A model generated the notes under the pieces. It had not been told where the DNA came from. It did not search any database and was given only the letters and a program-made list of their open reading frames with translations. A program made the position numbers and the translations under genes. From Brachybacterium halotolerans (GTDB taxonomy: Bacteria; Actinomycetota; Actinomycetes; Actinomycetales; Dermabacteraceae), in NCBI RefSeq assembly GCF_016623465.1, contig NZ_JAEDAJ010000003.1, forward strand, positions 137,275 through 201,274: a stretch of 64,000 nucleotides of DNA. The letters are read 5' to 3'. Within the stretch, counting starts at the first letter, position 1; each line of letters starts with the position of its first letter. Below, piece after piece: positions 54,567 through 64,000 of this stretch.

Positions 54567-54952
54567 CAGATGTCCTTCCCGGAGCGCTTGGCGTAGCGCA
54601 CACGGACCTGCTTGGTGCGGCCGTTCTCGAGCTCGAGGGTCTCCACGCGGTAGCCGACCTTGGTGGGACGGTTGTCCTCGGGGTCGACGAGCGCCACGTT
54701 CGAGACGTGGATCGGAGCCTCGCGCTGCTCGATGCCGCCGGCGCCGCCCTGCTGGGTCGGACGCAGGTGGTGGGTGCGGCGGTTGACGCCCTCCACCAGC
54801 ACGCGCTGCGTGTCGGTGAACACCTCGAGCACACGGCCCTGCTTGCCCTTGTCGCCCGGCTCGAGCCCGCGCTTGGCGGCCTTGTCGCCATCGCTCGTGC
54901 GGCCGGTGATGACCTGGACCAGGTCACCCTTCTTGATCTTCATGCCTGCCAT
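54566..54952 (-). CDS. rplX: 50S ribosomal protein L24
   Basis: This 128-residue KOW-domain protein begins [19 protein letters not shown] and has [13 protein letters not shown]. It is about 20 residues longer than E. coli L24, as is usual for actinobacteria. It starts 1 nt after rplN. Confidence 0.97.
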   Translation of the reverse strand: MAGMKIKKGDLVQVITGRTSDGDKAAKRGLEPGDKGKQGRVLEVFTDTQRVLVEGVNRRTHHLRPTQQGGAGGIEQREAPIHVSNVALVDPEDNRPTKVGYRVETLELENGRTKQVRVRYAKRSGKDI

Positions 54953-54953
54953 G

Positions 54954-55322
54954 TCACAGCACCTCCGGCGCCAGCGAGATGATCTTCATGAACCGCTTGT
55001 CGCGCAGCTCGCGGCCCACGGGGCCGAAGATGCGCGTGCCTCGCGGCTCGCCGTCCGTCTTGAGGATCACGGCGGCATTCTCATCGAAACGGATGTAGGA
55101 ACCGTCGGCGCGACGGCGCTCCTTGGTGGTGCGCACGACGACGGCCTTGACGACATCGCCCTTCTTGACGTTGCCACCGGGGATGGCGTCCTTGACGGTC
55201 GCCACGATGGTGTCGCCGATGCTTGCGTAACGGCGACCGGAGCCACCGAGAACGCGGATGCAGAGGATCTCCTTCGCACCCGTGTTGTCGGCGACCTTCA
55301 GTCGCGACTCCTGCTGAATCAC
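54954..55322 (-). CDS. rplN: 50S ribosomal protein L14
   Basis: This 122-residue protein begins [20 protein letters not shown] and ends [12 protein letters not shown]. It is the first gene of the spc part and here is preceded by a leader instead of the rpsQ gene. Confidence 0.98.
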   Translation of the reverse strand: MIQQESRLKVADNTGAKEILCIRVLGGSGRRYASIGDTIVATVKDAIPGGNVKKGDVVKAVVVRTTKERRRADGSYIRFDENAAVILKTDGEPRGTRIFGPVGRELRDKRFMKIISLAPEVL

Positions 55323-55596
55323 TCAGTACTCCTGTCGTCTCGCCGGTTCTCGCCACCCGGGACGGGGAGCCAGCCTTGCGGAACGGATATGGACCGTTGC
55401 CCGGATACCCGGCCGCAGGGCCGGATGACGGTGCGGAGCGCGGCGGGCATCAAAAAACCCTCCGGCGGACTCGGACACACCCGGGGCTCACGAGGGGGCC
55501 GATGGTGCGCGGTCTCCGACGGGGGATGGACGCTGCGGTCCGCATCCTCCGTGCACGCCCGAGGGCATGCACGAGATCAGCAACCGTTCAAGTGTA
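55323..55596 (-). promoter_or_regulatory. rplN operon leader with a terminator-like run
   Basis: No gene is seen in the 465 nt between rplN and the MFS gene. On the reverse strand a TACACT box (55591-55596) is the best -10 and gives a leader of about 260 nt. Within it GGAGGG is followed by six T residues (55451-55462), with possible pairing to an upstream CCCTC; an attenuator is possible but the stem is weak. Confidence 0.4.
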
Positions 55597-55695
55597 GGTG
55601 CTGGGCGGGGTCGGGCGGAAGGGCGGGACCGTCGGCGGGCCTGTGTCCTTGCTCATGCGCAGTGGTCGCCCAGGCGCCGAGGCGCCGGGACGCGG

Positions 55696-55736
55696 ACGGG
55701 CCCGGCCGAAGAGAAGTCCGTCGGCCGGGCCCGTCA
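55696..55736. terminator. terminator of the MFS transporter gene
   Basis: Fifteen-bp arms 55696-55710 and 55722-55736 with an 11-nt loop lie about 50 nt after the transporter stop. Confidence 0.75.
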
Positions 55737-55787
55737 GCGGAGCACCGCTCCCCCGCGTCCTTCAGGGGGCATCGGTCTCCGGGTCAG

Positions 55788-57518
55788 TCAGGAGCCGGCC
55801 CCGACGCGATCCGTGCCCGATGCGCCGCTGCCGTCGCGGCCCTCGTCTTCGGACTGCGCGTCCGCGTCGGACGGGAGACCCGCGCCGGGCACGTCCATCG
55901 CGGCCTCGATCTCCGCCTCCATCTCGGGATCGACCACGATGGGCATCTCCGAGGTGTTCAGGAGCGGGTTCTCGTCCTGGTGGGCGACGAGGTCTCGAGC
56001 CTCCTCCTCGGACTCCACCGACGGGAACGACCCGAGCAGCGGACGCTTCGCGCTCTCACTCATGAAGAACACCGCGATGCCGGCGATCAGACCGAAGAGC
56101 ATGAGCCAGAGAGCGGGCATGTAGCTGTTGCCCGTCCATTCGATCAGGGTCTGCGAGATCACCGGGGTCGTGCCGCCGAACAGCGAGACCGAGATGTTGT
56201 AGGCGATGCCCATCGCTCCGTAGCGCGCGGCCGTCGGGAACAGCGCCGGCAGCGCCGCTGCCGAGGGCCCCACGAACAGCGCGACGGGGAGCGCGACGAT
56301 CACCATCGCCACCTGGATCTCGAGGAACGAACTCTGATGCATGAGCCAGAACGCCGGGAGCATGAGCACGACCGAGGTCGCCGACCCCGCGAAATAGACA
56401 GCGCGCCGACCGAAGCGGTCGGAGGCCCGCCCCGCGAACGGGATCATCACGCACAGGATGAGCAGTGCCGGGATCGTGGTCGCGGCGCTCGTCATCTCGT
56501 TGTACCCGAACTGCGTGCCCAGGTACGTGGGCATGTAGCTCGTGAGCGCGTAGCCGGTCGCGTTCGTGGCGGCCACGATCGCGATGGCGATGAGCAGCTC
56601 GCGCCAGTGGTAGCGCACGATGTCGACCGGGCCCTTGCGGACGTGCAGGGATCCAGCGTCCTCCGCGGAGGGAGCTCCCTCCGCCTGCTGCTCCGCCTCC
56701 GTGGCCTCGAACGCCGGGGTCTCGGGGATGCGGGCGCGGAACCAGATCGCGATCGCGCCGAGCGGAATCGCGATGAGGAAGGGCACGCGCCAGCCCCAGG
56801 CGAGCATCGCGTCGGGACCCCAGACCGCTGAGGTGATGAGGTGGGTAAGGGCGACGGCGCCGGCTCCGAGGGCGAAGCCGAAGTAGGAGCCCACATCGAG
56901 CGTCGACGCATAGAAGCCGCGCTTCTTGTCTGGCGCGTACTCGGAGACGTACGTGGTGGCTCCCGCGTACTCGCCGCCGGTGGAGAAGCCCTGCACGAGC
57001 TTCAGGGCATAAAGCAGGAACGCCGCCCACACGCCGATGTCGGAGATCGTCGGCAGCACGCCGATCAGCGCCGTCGCGAGGGCCATCATCGCCATCGTGA
57101 AGAACAGGACCTTCTGGCGTCCGATCTTGTCACCCAGGGGCCCGAGCACCAGTCCGCCGAAGGGGCGCACGAGGAAGCTCACCGCGAAGCCGAGGAGGCT
57201 GAGGATCTGGTCGAGCGATTCGCTGCCGGTGTCGAAGAACAGCTGCGACAGCATGATCGCCATGTAGCCGTAGACGCCGAAGTCGAACCACTCCATGACG
57301 TTGCCGACGACGGTGCCGCCGATCGCGGTGCGCATCTTGGAGCCCTTGACGACGAGCACGTCATCGACCTCGAGGCGCGGCTGCTTGGGCTTGCGGCCGA
57401 GGAGCTTGCGGCCGGTGCGGCCGGAGCCGCGTGCGGGTTCGCTCTGCGGACCGAACTGGGGGTCGGCGCCGACCGTGGGATCGGCGCCGGGCATAGATGA
57501 CGGCTCGGAAGAGGACAT
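55788..57518 (-). CDS. MFS transporter, ProP-like metabolite:H+ symporter
   Basis: This 576-residue transporter of the MHS family has about 12 hydrophobic segments. It opens with GTVVGNVMEWFDFGVYGYMA, has RPFGGLVLGPLGDKIGRQKV in the second loop and KLVQGFSTGGEYAGA before the fifth helix, all like the proline/betaine transporter ProP. About 65 basic, Pro-rich N-terminal residues and an acidic C-terminal tail of about 80 residues are extra. It interrupts the ribosomal protein superoperon between rpsQ and rplN. It has its own terminator and likely its own promoter; CAGGTC-CAT-GACCTG at 57680-57694 is a possible operator. Confidence 0.87.
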   Translation of the reverse strand: MSSSEPSSMPGADPTVGADPQFGPQSEPARGSGRTGRKLLGRKPKQPRLEVDDVLVVKGSKMRTAIGGTVVGNVMEWFDFGVYGYMAIMLSQLFFDTGSESLDQILSLLGFAVSFLVRPFGGLVLGPLGDKIGRQKVLFFTMAMMALATALIGVLPTISDIGVWAAFLLYALKLVQGFSTGGEYAGATTYVSEYAPDKKRGFYASTLDVGSYFGFALGAGAVALTHLITSAVWGPDAMLAWGWRVPFLIAIPLGAIAIWFRARIPETPAFEATEAEQQAEGAPSAEDAGSLHVRKGPVDIVRYHWRELLIAIAIVAATNATGYALTSYMPTYLGTQFGYNEMTSAATTIPALLILCVMIPFAGRASDRFGRRAVYFAGSATSVVLMLPAFWLMHQSSFLEIQVAMVIVALPVALFVGPSAAALPALFPTAARYGAMGIAYNISVSLFGGTTPVISQTLIEWTGNSYMPALWLMLFGLIAGIAVFFMSESAKRPLLGSFPSVESEEEARDLVAHQDENPLLNTSEMPIVVDPEMEAEIEAAMDVPGAGLPSDADAQSEDEGRDGSGASGTDRVGAGS

Positions 57519-57679
57519 GGACCTGCCTTCGTGGGGCTGCGGTGCCGAGGGGCCGACGCCCGGGAACAGGGTGGTCGGCGCTTCCTTCCTCGTGCCCCGA
57601 GGGAGCGCCGTCGGCGAGCCGGCGGAATTCCCGGGGAGCGGGCACGGCGCACTAGGAAAACAGGTTTCGCGGCCGATGT

Positions 57680-57694
57680 CAGGTCCATGACCTG
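57680..57694. promoter_or_regulatory. inverted repeat upstream of the MFS transporter gene
   Basis: CAGGTC and GACCTG flank a 3-nt centre about 160 nt before the transporter ATG. The 519-nt gap between transporter and rpsQ holds this repeat and the rpsQ terminator; no gene was recognised. Confidence 0.35.
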
Positions 57695-57964
57695 GATCGA
57701 TGCTCGAAACAGGACTCTGACCAGTGCATACGCGGATCTCTCACAGGGAGTGTCGCGGTTCACATCCCGGACGTCGGCCGGGGGATTCGGCCGACTCCGC
57801 TCCCCCGCTCCCGCGGATGCCGAGCCGTCCCGCGGGATGCCGGCGCGAGGCCCGGCTCGGGACCGACGCACAGCCCTGTTGGCGGCAGACGCACAGCCCT
57901 CTCAGAGGCCGACGCATGCTCCCGCTGCCCGGAGGACTCGGCGGCAGCGGGACCGCATACGAGA

Positions 57965-57999
57965 GAGGCCGGCCGCCCCCAGTGGGGACGGCCGGCCTC
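57965..57999. terminator. terminator of the S10 operon after rpsQ
   Basis: Eleven-bp arms 57965-57975 and 57989-57999 form a strong stem about 40 nt after the rpsQ stop, with further pairing of CCCC and GGGG inside. It would stop S10-operon transcripts before the transporter gene. Confidence 0.7.
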
Positions 58000-58037
58000 A
58001 GCGGCACCGAGCGCCTGCGATCACGAGGATCGACGGG

Positions 58038-58346
58038 TCACTTGGCCTTCTCGATGATCTCGACCAGGCGCCAGTGCTTCGACGCCGAGAGCGGGCGCGT
58101 CTCCATGAGGAGGACCTGGTCGCCGATGCCGGCGGTGTTCTCCTCGTCGTGCGCCTTGAACTTCTTGGTCTTGGTCATGACCTTGCCGTACAGGGAGTGC
58201 TTCACGCGCTCCTCGACCTCGACGACGATGGTCTTGTCCATCTTGTCGGAGACGACGTACCCGCGCAGGGTCTTGCGGTAGGGACGGTCGTGCGAGGAGG
58301 CGTGGTGCCCCTCGACGGCTGCGTCCTCGTGGACGTTGTCGTTCAT
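58038..58346 (-). CDS. rpsQ: 30S ribosomal protein S17
   Basis: This 102-residue protein has [19 protein letters not shown] and [18 protein letters not shown] from the S17 fold. A start at 58346 is used because GAGGAG is 5 nt upstream; an earlier in-frame start at 58370 overlaps the rpmC stop. It is the last gene of the S10 part. Confidence 0.97.
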   Translation of the reverse strand: MNDNVHEDAAVEGHHASSHDRPYRKTLRGYVVSDKMDKTIVVEVEERVKHSLYGKVMTKTKKFKAHDEENTAGIGDQVLLMETRPLSASKHWRLVEIIEKAK

Positions 58347-58366
58347 GTGTTCTCCTCGCTTCGCGG

Positions 58367-58597
58367 TCACTCGGCGGTCGGGGCCTGGCGGATCCCCAGC
58401 TCGCGCTCACGCAGGATCGTGTAGATCCGCGCGATGTCCTTCTTGACGGACCGCAGGCGGCCGGAGCTCTCCAGCTGGCCGGTCGCGGACTGGAAGCGGA
58501 GCTTGAACAGCTCGTCCTTGGCCTTCGACAGCTCGTCGGCCAGCTTCTGGTCGTCCAGCTTGTCGAGCTCCTCGGCGGTGAGCTTGGTCGCTGCCAT
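58367..58597 (-). CDS. rpmC: 50S ribosomal protein L29
   Basis: This 76-residue protein has the L29 helices with [20 protein letters not shown]. It begins one base into the rplP stop. Confidence 0.97.
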   Translation of the reverse strand: MAATKLTAEELDKLDDQKLADELSKAKDELFKLRFQSATGQLESSGRLRSVKKDIARIYTILRERELGIRQAPTAE

Positions 58598-59016
58598 CAG
58601 ATGTCACCACCCTCTCGGCTCAGGATGCGGCACTTCATCGGCAGCTTGTGAGCTGCCAGGCGCAGCGCCTCACGAGCCACCTCATCGGACACACCGGCGA
58701 CCTCGAACATGACGCGGCCCGGCTTGACGTTGGCGACCCACCACTCCACGGAGCCCTTGCCCGAGCCCATGCGGACCTCGGCAGGCTTCTTGGTGAGCGG
58801 TCGATCGGGGTAGATGTTGATGAACACCTTGCCGCCGCGCTTCATGTAGCGGGTCATGGCGATACGCGCGGCCTCGATCTGGCGGTTCGTGACGTACGCC
58901 GGCGCGAGCGCCTGGATGCCGTACTCGCCGAACGCGAGATCGTTGCCGCCCTTGGACATGCCGCTGCGGGTGGGGTGGTGCTGCTTGCGGTGCTTGGTCC
59001 TGCGGGGGATCAGCAT
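58597..59016 (-). CDS. rplP: 50S ribosomal protein L16
   Basis: This 139-residue protein begins [15 protein letters not shown] and has [13 protein letters not shown] residues (here [15 protein letters not shown]), a signature of L16. It follows rpsC by 5 nt. Confidence 0.97.
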   Translation of the reverse strand: MLIPRRTKHRKQHHPTRSGMSKGGNDLAFGEYGIQALAPAYVTNRQIEAARIAMTRYMKRGGKVFINIYPDRPLTKKPAEVRMGSGKGSVEWWVANVKPGRVMFEVAGVSDEVAREALRLAAHKLPMKCRILSREGGDI

Positions 59017-59021
59017 GTCCC

Positions 59022-59855
59022 TCAGGCCTCCGTTCCGGACTCAGCGGGCGCAGCGCTCTGCTCGGCGGCGGCGGGAGCAGCCTGCTCGGCCTGCTCGGGA
59101 CGCTGCTGACGGGCGGCGGCGTTGCGCTCGTTGCGACGGCCGCGCGGACGCTCGGCACGCGGGCCCCGACCGGAGCGGGGACCCTGCGAGGCGGCCTGCT
59201 GGGCCGCGAGCTCCTTGGCGGTGACGTCGCCCTTGTAGATCCACACCTTCACGCCGATGCGGCCGAAGGCGGTGCGGGCCTCGTAGAAGCCGTAGTCGAT
59301 GTTCGCGCGAAGGGTGTGCAGAGGCACGCGACCCTCGCGGTAGAACTCGCTGCGGCTCATCTCGGCGCCGCCGAGGCGGCCGGAGACCGCCACGCGGATG
59401 CCCTTGGCGCCGGCGCGCTGCGCGGACTGCATGCCCTTGCGCATCGCACGGCGGAAGGACACGCGAGCGGCGAGCTGCTCGGCGATGCCCTGCGCGACCA
59501 GCTGGGAGTCGGCCTCGGGGTTCTTGACCTCGAGGATGTTCAGCTGGATCTGCTTGCCGGTGAGCTTCTCGAGCTCGCCGCGGAGGCGCTCGGCCTCCGC
59601 ACCGCGGCGCCCGATCACGATGCCCGGGCGGGCGGTGTGCAGGTCGACGCGGACACGGTCACGGGTGCGCTCGATCTCGACCTTGGAGATGCCGGCACGC
59701 TCGAGTCCCTCGGACATGAGCTTGCGGATCGCGACGTCTTCCTTCACGTAGTCGCGGTACCGCTGCCCCTCCTTGGTGGAGTCGGCGAACCACCGGCTGG
59801 TGTGCTCCGTGGTGATCCCGAGGCGGAACCCATTGGGATTGACCTTCTGGCCCAT
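59022..59855 (-). CDS. rpsC: 30S ribosomal protein S3
   Basis: This 277-residue protein begins [14 protein letters not shown] and has the KH loop [15 protein letters not shown]. About 60 Arg/Gln/Ala-rich residues follow the core at the C-terminus, longer than E. coli S3. Confidence 0.97.
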   Translation of the reverse strand: MGQKVNPNGFRLGITTEHTSRWFADSTKEGQRYRDYVKEDVAIRKLMSEGLERAGISKVEIERTRDRVRVDLHTARPGIVIGRRGAEAERLRGELEKLTGKQIQLNILEVKNPEADSQLVAQGIAEQLAARVSFRRAMRKGMQSAQRAGAKGIRVAVSGRLGGAEMSRSEFYREGRVPLHTLRANIDYGFYEARTAFGRIGVKVWIYKGDVTAKELAAQQAASQGPRSGRGPRAERPRGRRNERNAAARQQRPEQAEQAAPAAAEQSAAPAESGTEA

Positions 59856-59865
59856 ACGGGACTCC

Positions 59866-60219
59866 TTACTTGTTCACGGGAGCGACCACCACGGTGACGT
59901 GGCTGGTGCGCTTCTTGATCTGGAAGGCACGACCCTGAGCACGCGGCTGGAACCGCTTCATGGTCGGACCCTCGTCGACGTACGCGGCGGAGACGACGAG
60001 CTCCCGCTCGTCGAAACGCTCCCCCGCCTGATCGGCCTTCACCCTGGCGTTGGCGATCGCGGACTGCACGAGCTTCAGGACGGGCTCGGAGGCCACCTGC
60101 GGTGCGAACCGCAGGATGTCCTGAGCCTCGACCGTGCTCTTGCCACGAATCAGGTCCACAACGCGCCGGGCCTTCATGGGCGACATGCGGAGATACCGCA
60201 CCTGCGCCTTGGCTTCCAT
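59866..60219 (-). CDS. rplV: 50S ribosomal protein L22
   Basis: This 117-residue protein has [20 protein letters not shown] and the tunnel loop end [17 protein letters not shown] start at 60219 is used because AGAGGA lies 5 nt upstream; the longer frame overlaps rpsS. Confidence 0.97.
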   Translation of the reverse strand: MEAKAQVRYLRMSPMKARRVVDLIRGKSTVEAQDILRFAPQVASEPVLKLVQSAIANARVKADQAGERFDERELVVSAAYVDEGPTMKRFQPRAQGRAFQIKKRTSHVTVVVAPVNK

Positions 60220-60263
60220 TGCTGTCCTCTCTTCGAGAGAAGTGCTGTCGTCACTGACTCGCA

Positions 60264-60545
60264 TCAGCGACGACGGCCCTTCCGGTCGTCCTTCTCGTGG
60301 CCCTTGAAAGTCCGCGTGGGGGCGAACTCGCCGAGCTTGTGGCCCACCATCGACTCGGTGACGAACACCGTGACGTGCTTGCGGCCGTCATGCACTGCGA
60401 AGGTGTGGCCGAGGAAGTCCGGCGTGATGACCGAACGACGCGACCAGGTCTTGATGACGTTCTTGGTGCCCTTCTCGTTGGCGACGTCGACCTTCTTCTG
60501 AAGGTGGTCGTCGATGAACGGGCCCTTGGCAATACTGCGAGGCAT
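60264..60545 (-). CDS. rpsS: 30S ribosomal protein S19
   Basis: This 93-residue protein begins [19 protein letters not shown] and has [20 protein letters not shown], typical of S19. Confidence 0.98.
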   Translation of the reverse strand: MPRSIAKGPFIDDHLQKKVDVANEKGTKNVIKTWSRRSVITPDFLGHTFAVHDGRKHVTVFVTESMVGHKLGEFAPTRTFKGHEKDDRKGRRR

Positions 60546-60560
60546 ACTTCTGGCTCCCTA

Positions 60561-61397
60561 TCAGCGCTTCTTGCCCGTGCGGCGACGACGGACGATGAGC
60601 TTCTCGCTCTCCTTGTTCGGACGCCGGGTGCGGCCCTCGGGCTGGCCCCAGGGCGACACCGGGTGACGACCACCGGAGGTGCGGCCCTCGCCGCCGCCGT
60701 GCGGGTGGTCGACCGGGTTCATGACCACGCCGCGCACGTGCGGACGCTTGCCCTTCCAGCGCATGCGGCCGGCCTTGCCCCAGTTGATGTTCGACTGCTC
60801 GGCGTTGCCGACCTCGCCGATGGTCGCACGGCAGTCCGCGTCGACGTTGCGGATCTCGCCGGAGGGCATGCGCAGCTGCGCGAAGCGGCCCTCCTTGGCG
60901 ACCAGCTGCACGGAGGCGCCGGCCGAGCGGGCGATCTTCGCGCCGCCGCCGGGGCGCAGCTCGATGGCGTGCACCACGGTGCCCAGCGGGATGTTGCGCA
61001 GGGGCAGGTTGTTGCCCGGCTTGATGTCCGCGCCGGCGCCGTTCTCGATCCAGTCGCCCTGACGGAGCTTCGCCGGGGCGAGGATGTAGCGCTTTTCGCC
61101 GTCCGCGTAGTGCAGCAGCGCGATGCGAGCGGTGCGGTTGGGGTCGTACTCGATGTGGGCGACCTTGGCGTTCACGCCGTCCTTGTCGGCGCGGCGGAAG
61201 TCGATCACGCGGTACGCGCGCTTGTGGCCACCGCCGCGGTGACGCGAGGTGACGCGACCGTTGGAGTTGCGGCCGCCGCTCTTGGAGAGCGGGCGGACCA
61301 GCGACTTCTCGGGCTCACTGCGAGTGATCTCGACGAAGTCGGCGACGCTCGAGCCGCGACGGCCCGGCGTGGTCGGCTTGTGCTTGCGAATTCCCAT
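60561..61397 (-). CDS. rplB: 50S ribosomal protein L2
   Basis: This 278-residue protein has [15 protein letters not shown] and [20 protein letters not shown], which includes the conserved histidine near the peptidyl transferase centre. Confidence 0.98.
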   Translation of the reverse strand: MGIRKHKPTTPGRRGSSVADFVEITRSEPEKSLVRPLSKSGGRNSNGRVTSRHRGGGHKRAYRVIDFRRADKDGVNAKVAHIEYDPNRTARIALLHYADGEKRYILAPAKLRQGDWIENGAGADIKPGNNLPLRNIPLGTVVHAIELRPGGGAKIARSAGASVQLVAKEGRFAQLRMPSGEIRNVDADCRATIGEVGNAEQSNINWGKAGRMRWKGKRPHVRGVVMNPVDHPHGGGEGRTSGGRHPVSPWGQPEGRTRRPNKESEKLIVRRRRTGKKR

Positions 61398-61443
61398 GGT
61401 GGGTTTCCCTCTGACTCTCTTCGGATCCTCGGCGATCGGTCGC

Positions 61444-61746
61444 TCAGGCGACCGACCCTCCGAAGATGTCGATGGTTCCGTCGGTCAGGGTGATGACAGC
61501 GCGCTTGGTGTCCTTGCGCTTGCCGAGCCCGTAGCGGGTGCGGCGCGCCTTGCCCTGGCGGTTGATCGTGTTCACCGAGGCGACCTTCACGTCGAAGATC
61601 TTCTCGATCGCGATCTTGATCTCGGTCTTGTTGGCGCGGGGGTCCACCTCGAAGGTGTACTTGCCCTCGTCCATCAGCCCGTAGCTCTTCTCGGAGACGA
61701 TCGGGGCCAGGACGATGTCCCGCGGGTCCTTGTTCAGCGTGGTCAC
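61444..61746 (-). CDS. rplW: 50S ribosomal protein L23
   Basis: This 100-residue tunnel-exit protein has [20 protein letters not shown] and [20 protein letters not shown]. The start overlaps the rplD stop by 4 bp. Confidence 0.97.
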   Translation of the reverse strand: MTTLNKDPRDIVLAPIVSEKSYGLMDEGKYTFEVDPRANKTEIKIAIEKIFDVKVASVNTINRQGKARRTRYGLGKRKDTKRAVITLTDGTIDIFGGSVA

Positions 61747-62441
61747 TTGGACTCCTCCTCGACACCCGCGTTCTTCGCCGCGGCGAAGGAGGACGTGGGC
61801 AGGGACAGGGTGGCGCGCGCGACGAAGTCCTCGAGACCGCCGGAGGTGAACACGACGTCGTCGCTGAGCATGACGTCGTAGGTGTTCAGCTGGTCGGCGA
61901 ACAGGACATGCGCCGTGGGCAGGTTGCGGGTGCTCAGGGCGCCCAGCTCGTCGTCGCGACGGATCACGACGAGGACGTGCTCGCGCTCGGAGATGCGGCC
62001 CAGCGCGGAGCGCGCGGCCTTGGTCGAGGGCGCGTCGCCCTCGAGCAGCGAGCTCAGGACGTGGACGCGGCCGTTGCGCGCCCGGTCCGAGAGGGCACCG
62101 CGCAGCGCGGCGGCCTTCATCTTCTTGGGGGTGCGCTGGCTGTAGTCGCGCGGGACCGGCCCGTGGACGATGCCGCCGCCGGCGAACTGAGGAGCGCGGA
62201 TCGAGCCCTGACGAGCCCGGCCGGTGCCCTTCTGCTTGTACGGCTTCTTGCCGCCGCCGGCCACCTCACCGCGGGTCTTCGCCTTGTGCGTGCCCTGGCG
62301 GGCGGCCGCGAGCTGGGCGACGACGACCTGGTGGATGAGCGGGACGTTGGTCTGCACGTCGAAGATCGACGCGGGGAGCTCGGCCGTGCCGGACTTCTTC
62401 CCGGCCGGGTCGAGGACGTCGACGGTCAGGTTCTCTGCCAT
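61743..62441 (-). CDS. rplD: 50S ribosomal protein L4
   Basis: This 232-residue protein has [20 protein letters not shown] in the tunnel loop. L4 is the autoregulator of S10 operons in enteric bacteria; no such mechanism is shown for this genus. Confidence 0.97.
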   Translation of the reverse strand: MAENLTVDVLDPAGKKSGTAELPASIFDVQTNVPLIHQVVVAQLAAARQGTHKAKTRGEVAGGGKKPYKQKGTGRARQGSIRAPQFAGGGIVHGPVPRDYSQRTPKKMKAAALRGALSDRARNGRVHVLSSLLEGDAPSTKAARSALGRISEREHVLVVIRRDDELGALSTRNLPTAHVLFADQLNTYDVMLSDDVVFTSGGLEDFVARATLSLPTSSFAAAKNAGVEEESK

Positions 62442-62446
62442 CGGGC

Positions 62447-63127
62447 TCAGGCCTCCTTCACGGGGCTCTTGACGGCCGAGCGGACCAGCACGAGACCGCC
62501 CTTGGGGCCGGGGACGGCACCCTTGACGAGCACGAGGCCCTTCTCGACGTCGACCGCATGCACGGTCAGGTTCTGGACACTGGTGCGGACGTTGCCCATG
62601 CGGCCGGCCATGCGCAGGCCCTTGAACACGCGACCAGGGGTGGAGGCGCCGCCGATCGAGCCGGGCTTGCGGTGGTTGCGGTGCGCACCGTGGGAGGCGC
62701 TGACACCGGCGAACCCGTGGCGCTTCATGACGCCCGCGGTGCCCTTGCCCTTGGTGGTGCCGACGATGTCGACCTTCTGGCCGGCCTCGAACACGGAGGC
62801 GTCGAGCTCCTGGCCCACGGTGTAGTCCGCGGCATCGGAAGTGCGCAGCTCCGCGAGGTGGCGGCGCGGGGTCACGCCGGCCTTCTCGAAGTGGCCCTTG
62901 AGCGGCTTGCTCACCTTGCGGGGATCGATCTGGCCGTACGCGATCTGGACCGCGTCGTAGCCGTCGTTCTCCACGGAGCGCACCTGGGTGACGACGTTGG
63001 AGTCGGTCTGGACGACAGTGACCGGCACGAGCTTGCCGTTCTCGTCCCAGACCTGGGTCATGCCGAGCTTGGTGCCGAGCACGCCGGCGACGGCGCGGGC
63101 AGCCTGCCCTGTCAGTTCGTTGCTCAT
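62447..63127 (-). CDS. rplC: 50S ribosomal protein L3
   Basis: This 226-residue protein has [20 protein letters not shown] at the N-terminus and [20 protein letters not shown], the conserved loop near the peptidyl transferase centre. Confidence 0.97.
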   Translation of the reverse strand: MSNELTGQAARAVAGVLGTKLGMTQVWDENGKLVPVTVVQTDSNVVTQVRSVENDGYDAVQIAYGQIDPRKVSKPLKGHFEKAGVTPRRHLAELRTSDAADYTVGQELDASVFEAGQKVDIVGTTKGKGTAGVMKRHGFAGVSASHGAHRNHRKPGSIGGASTPGRVFKGLRMAGRMGNVRTSVQNLTVHAVDVEKGLVLVKGAVPGPKGGLVLVRSAVKSPVKEA

Positions 63128-63138
63128 ATCGGCCTGCC

Positions 63139-63447
63139 TCAGAGCTTGATCTCGATGTTGACGTCCGCCGGCAGATCGAGGCGCATCAGCGAGTCCACGG
63201 CCTTGGGCGTGGGATCGACGATGTCGATCAGACGCTTGTGCGTGCGCATCTCGAAGTGCTCGCGGGAGTCCTTGTACTTGTGGGGCGAACGGATCACGCA
63301 GAACACGTTCTTCTCGGTCGGCAGCGGCACGGGGCCGACAACGGTCGCACCCGCACGGCTCACCGTGTCGACGATCTTGCGCGCCGAGCTATCGATGACC
63401 TCGTGGTCGTACGACTTCAGCCTGATGCGGATCTTCTGTCCCGCCAT
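63139..63447 (-). CDS. rpsJ: 30S ribosomal protein S10
   Basis: This 102-residue protein begins [19 protein letters not shown] and has [20 protein letters not shown] start at 63447 gives the standard length. It is first in the S10 operon and has a leader of about 265 nt. tuf and fusA, often upstream, are not in the window because the contig ends. Confidence 0.98.
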   Translation of the reverse strand: MAGQKIRIRLKSYDHEVIDSSARKIVDTVSRAGATVVGPVPLPTEKNVFCVIRSPHKYKDSREHFEMRTHKRLIDIVDPTPKAVDSLMRLDLPADVNIEIKL

Positions 63448-63746
63448 GGCGTCCTGTCTCTCTCTCGTCTGGACATTCATGCAGTCGGCACCGGTACCCG
63501 AGGACGGGCGTGTCGCACTCCCTAGGGGACGAAGCCCCATGGGCGAGTGACCGTTGCCGGCTGGTCCGTGCTCTCCCTCTTCACGATGCGCTCTCGACGC
63601 GGTGGCGCCGTTCGCATCCTGGGGCTGGGCCTCATCCGGTGATCATTCGCCGCGTCGCGCAGAGCGCGGGAGCGGTGAACGGAACCGGGCATGTCGGCCC
63701 GCACAGACAACTCCCCCAGTCTGCCATCCCGCATGCTCCCCGTCGA
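63448..63746 (-). promoter_or_regulatory. S10 operon promoter and leader
   Basis: On the reverse strand TCGACG (63741-63746) and CAGACT (63718-63723) are 17 bp apart, a plausible promoter. The leader of about 265 nt ends in a hairpin at 63516-63549 with GGGG/CCCC pairing and a CTTCG loop. No gene was recognised in it. The 180 nt beyond, up to the homopolymer tract, show no gene. Confidence 0.45.
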
Positions 63747-63928
63747 GGGCAGGACAGGTGGAGCGAGTCACACGGCACAGCCCGCGGCGCGGTCCGGCCG
63801 GCGATCGCACGGACGGCGCGCGGACAGCGTGCGGGCAGCGCACCGGCCTCGCACCGGCCCTGCGGCGTCTTCCCTCGAACGGTCGAAGGGCCCGGCGGTG
63901 CCGCGTGCCCATGGCGCAGACGGGGCGC

Positions 63929-64000
63929 GGGGGGGGGGGGGGGGGGGGTGTGGGGCCCCCGCCCCCCCCCCCCCCCCCGCGGCCCCCCCCACCCCCCCCC
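63929..64000. other. homopolymer tract at the contig end, probable artefact
   Basis: Twenty G residues in a row are followed by long C runs with few other bases up to the last position. Nothing coding or structured is visible. This is typical of sequencing or assembly error at a contig edge. Confidence 0.85.

Noticed and set aside
63448..64000. A gene upstream of rpsJ at the right edge
   Set aside because: Frames here are short, Arg-rich and run into the homopolymer artefact; no tuf or fusA sequence was recognised.
1..64000. CRISPR arrays, tRNA genes, transposases or prophage genes
   Set aside because: No regularly spaced repeats, cloverleaf sequences or mobile-element proteins were seen on either strand.

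Overview
The window looks like the end of a contig from a high-GC Gram-positive bacterium (Actinomycetota, order Micrococcales). Base composition is visibly very GC-rich. The protein sequences and the gene order around glmM, glmS and alr fit Dermabacteraceae, for example Brachybacterium; the family-level placement is an inference from gene content and was not tested by alignment. No tRNA, rRNA, CRISPR array, insertion sequence or prophage gene was seen.

Reading from the right end, the minus strand carries the ribosomal protein superoperon: rpsJ-rplC-rplD-rplW-rplB-rpsS-rplV-rpsC-rplP-rpmC-rpsQ (63.4-58.0 kb), then rplN-rplX-rplE-rpsN-rpsH-rplF-rplR-rpsE-rpmD-rplO (55.3-51.0 kb), then secY-adk-map-infA-rpmJ-rpsM-rpsK-rpoA-rplQ (50.9-44.5 kb). 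A ProP-type MFS transporter sits between the S10 and spc blocks. rpsD is absent between rpsK and rpoA.

The minus strand continues near the left end with truA, rplM-rpsI, glmM, glmS and a tightly overlapping operon acpS-nnr-alr-tsaE-tsaB-rimI (19.6-3.7 kb), interleaved with plus-strand coaA and a large SWIM/SNF2 helicase. This is a familiar actinobacterial neighbourhood, but about 24 kb of other genes separates rplQ from truA.

That central block (19.7-44.3 kb) holds purine genes (purD-purC, purS-purQ, purL), a DUF222-HNH protein, an MBL-fold hydrolase, a winged-helix regulator with its membrane protein, a nucleoside hydrolase and an RlmG/RsmC-like methyltransferase. It also holds a fatty-acyl-CoA cluster (MaoC, FabG4-like reductase, thiolase, TetR regulator, acyl-CoA dehydrogenase), a sugar operon (SorC-type regulator, FucP-family transporter, ribokinase-family kinase) and a Tat-exported amidase. 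An ABC-2 exporter pair and a truncated AI-2E-family membrane protein lie at the left edge.

Two regulatory themes stand out. Many single genes and first genes of operons have a TANNNT-like -10 box 6-7 nt before the start codon and no Shine-Dalgarno sequence, which predicts leaderless mRNAs. The ribosomal operons instead have long structured leaders or intergenic hairpins. Several intergenic regions carry palindromes that look like operators. The last ~70 bases are poly-G/poly-C and look like a sequencing or assembly artefact.
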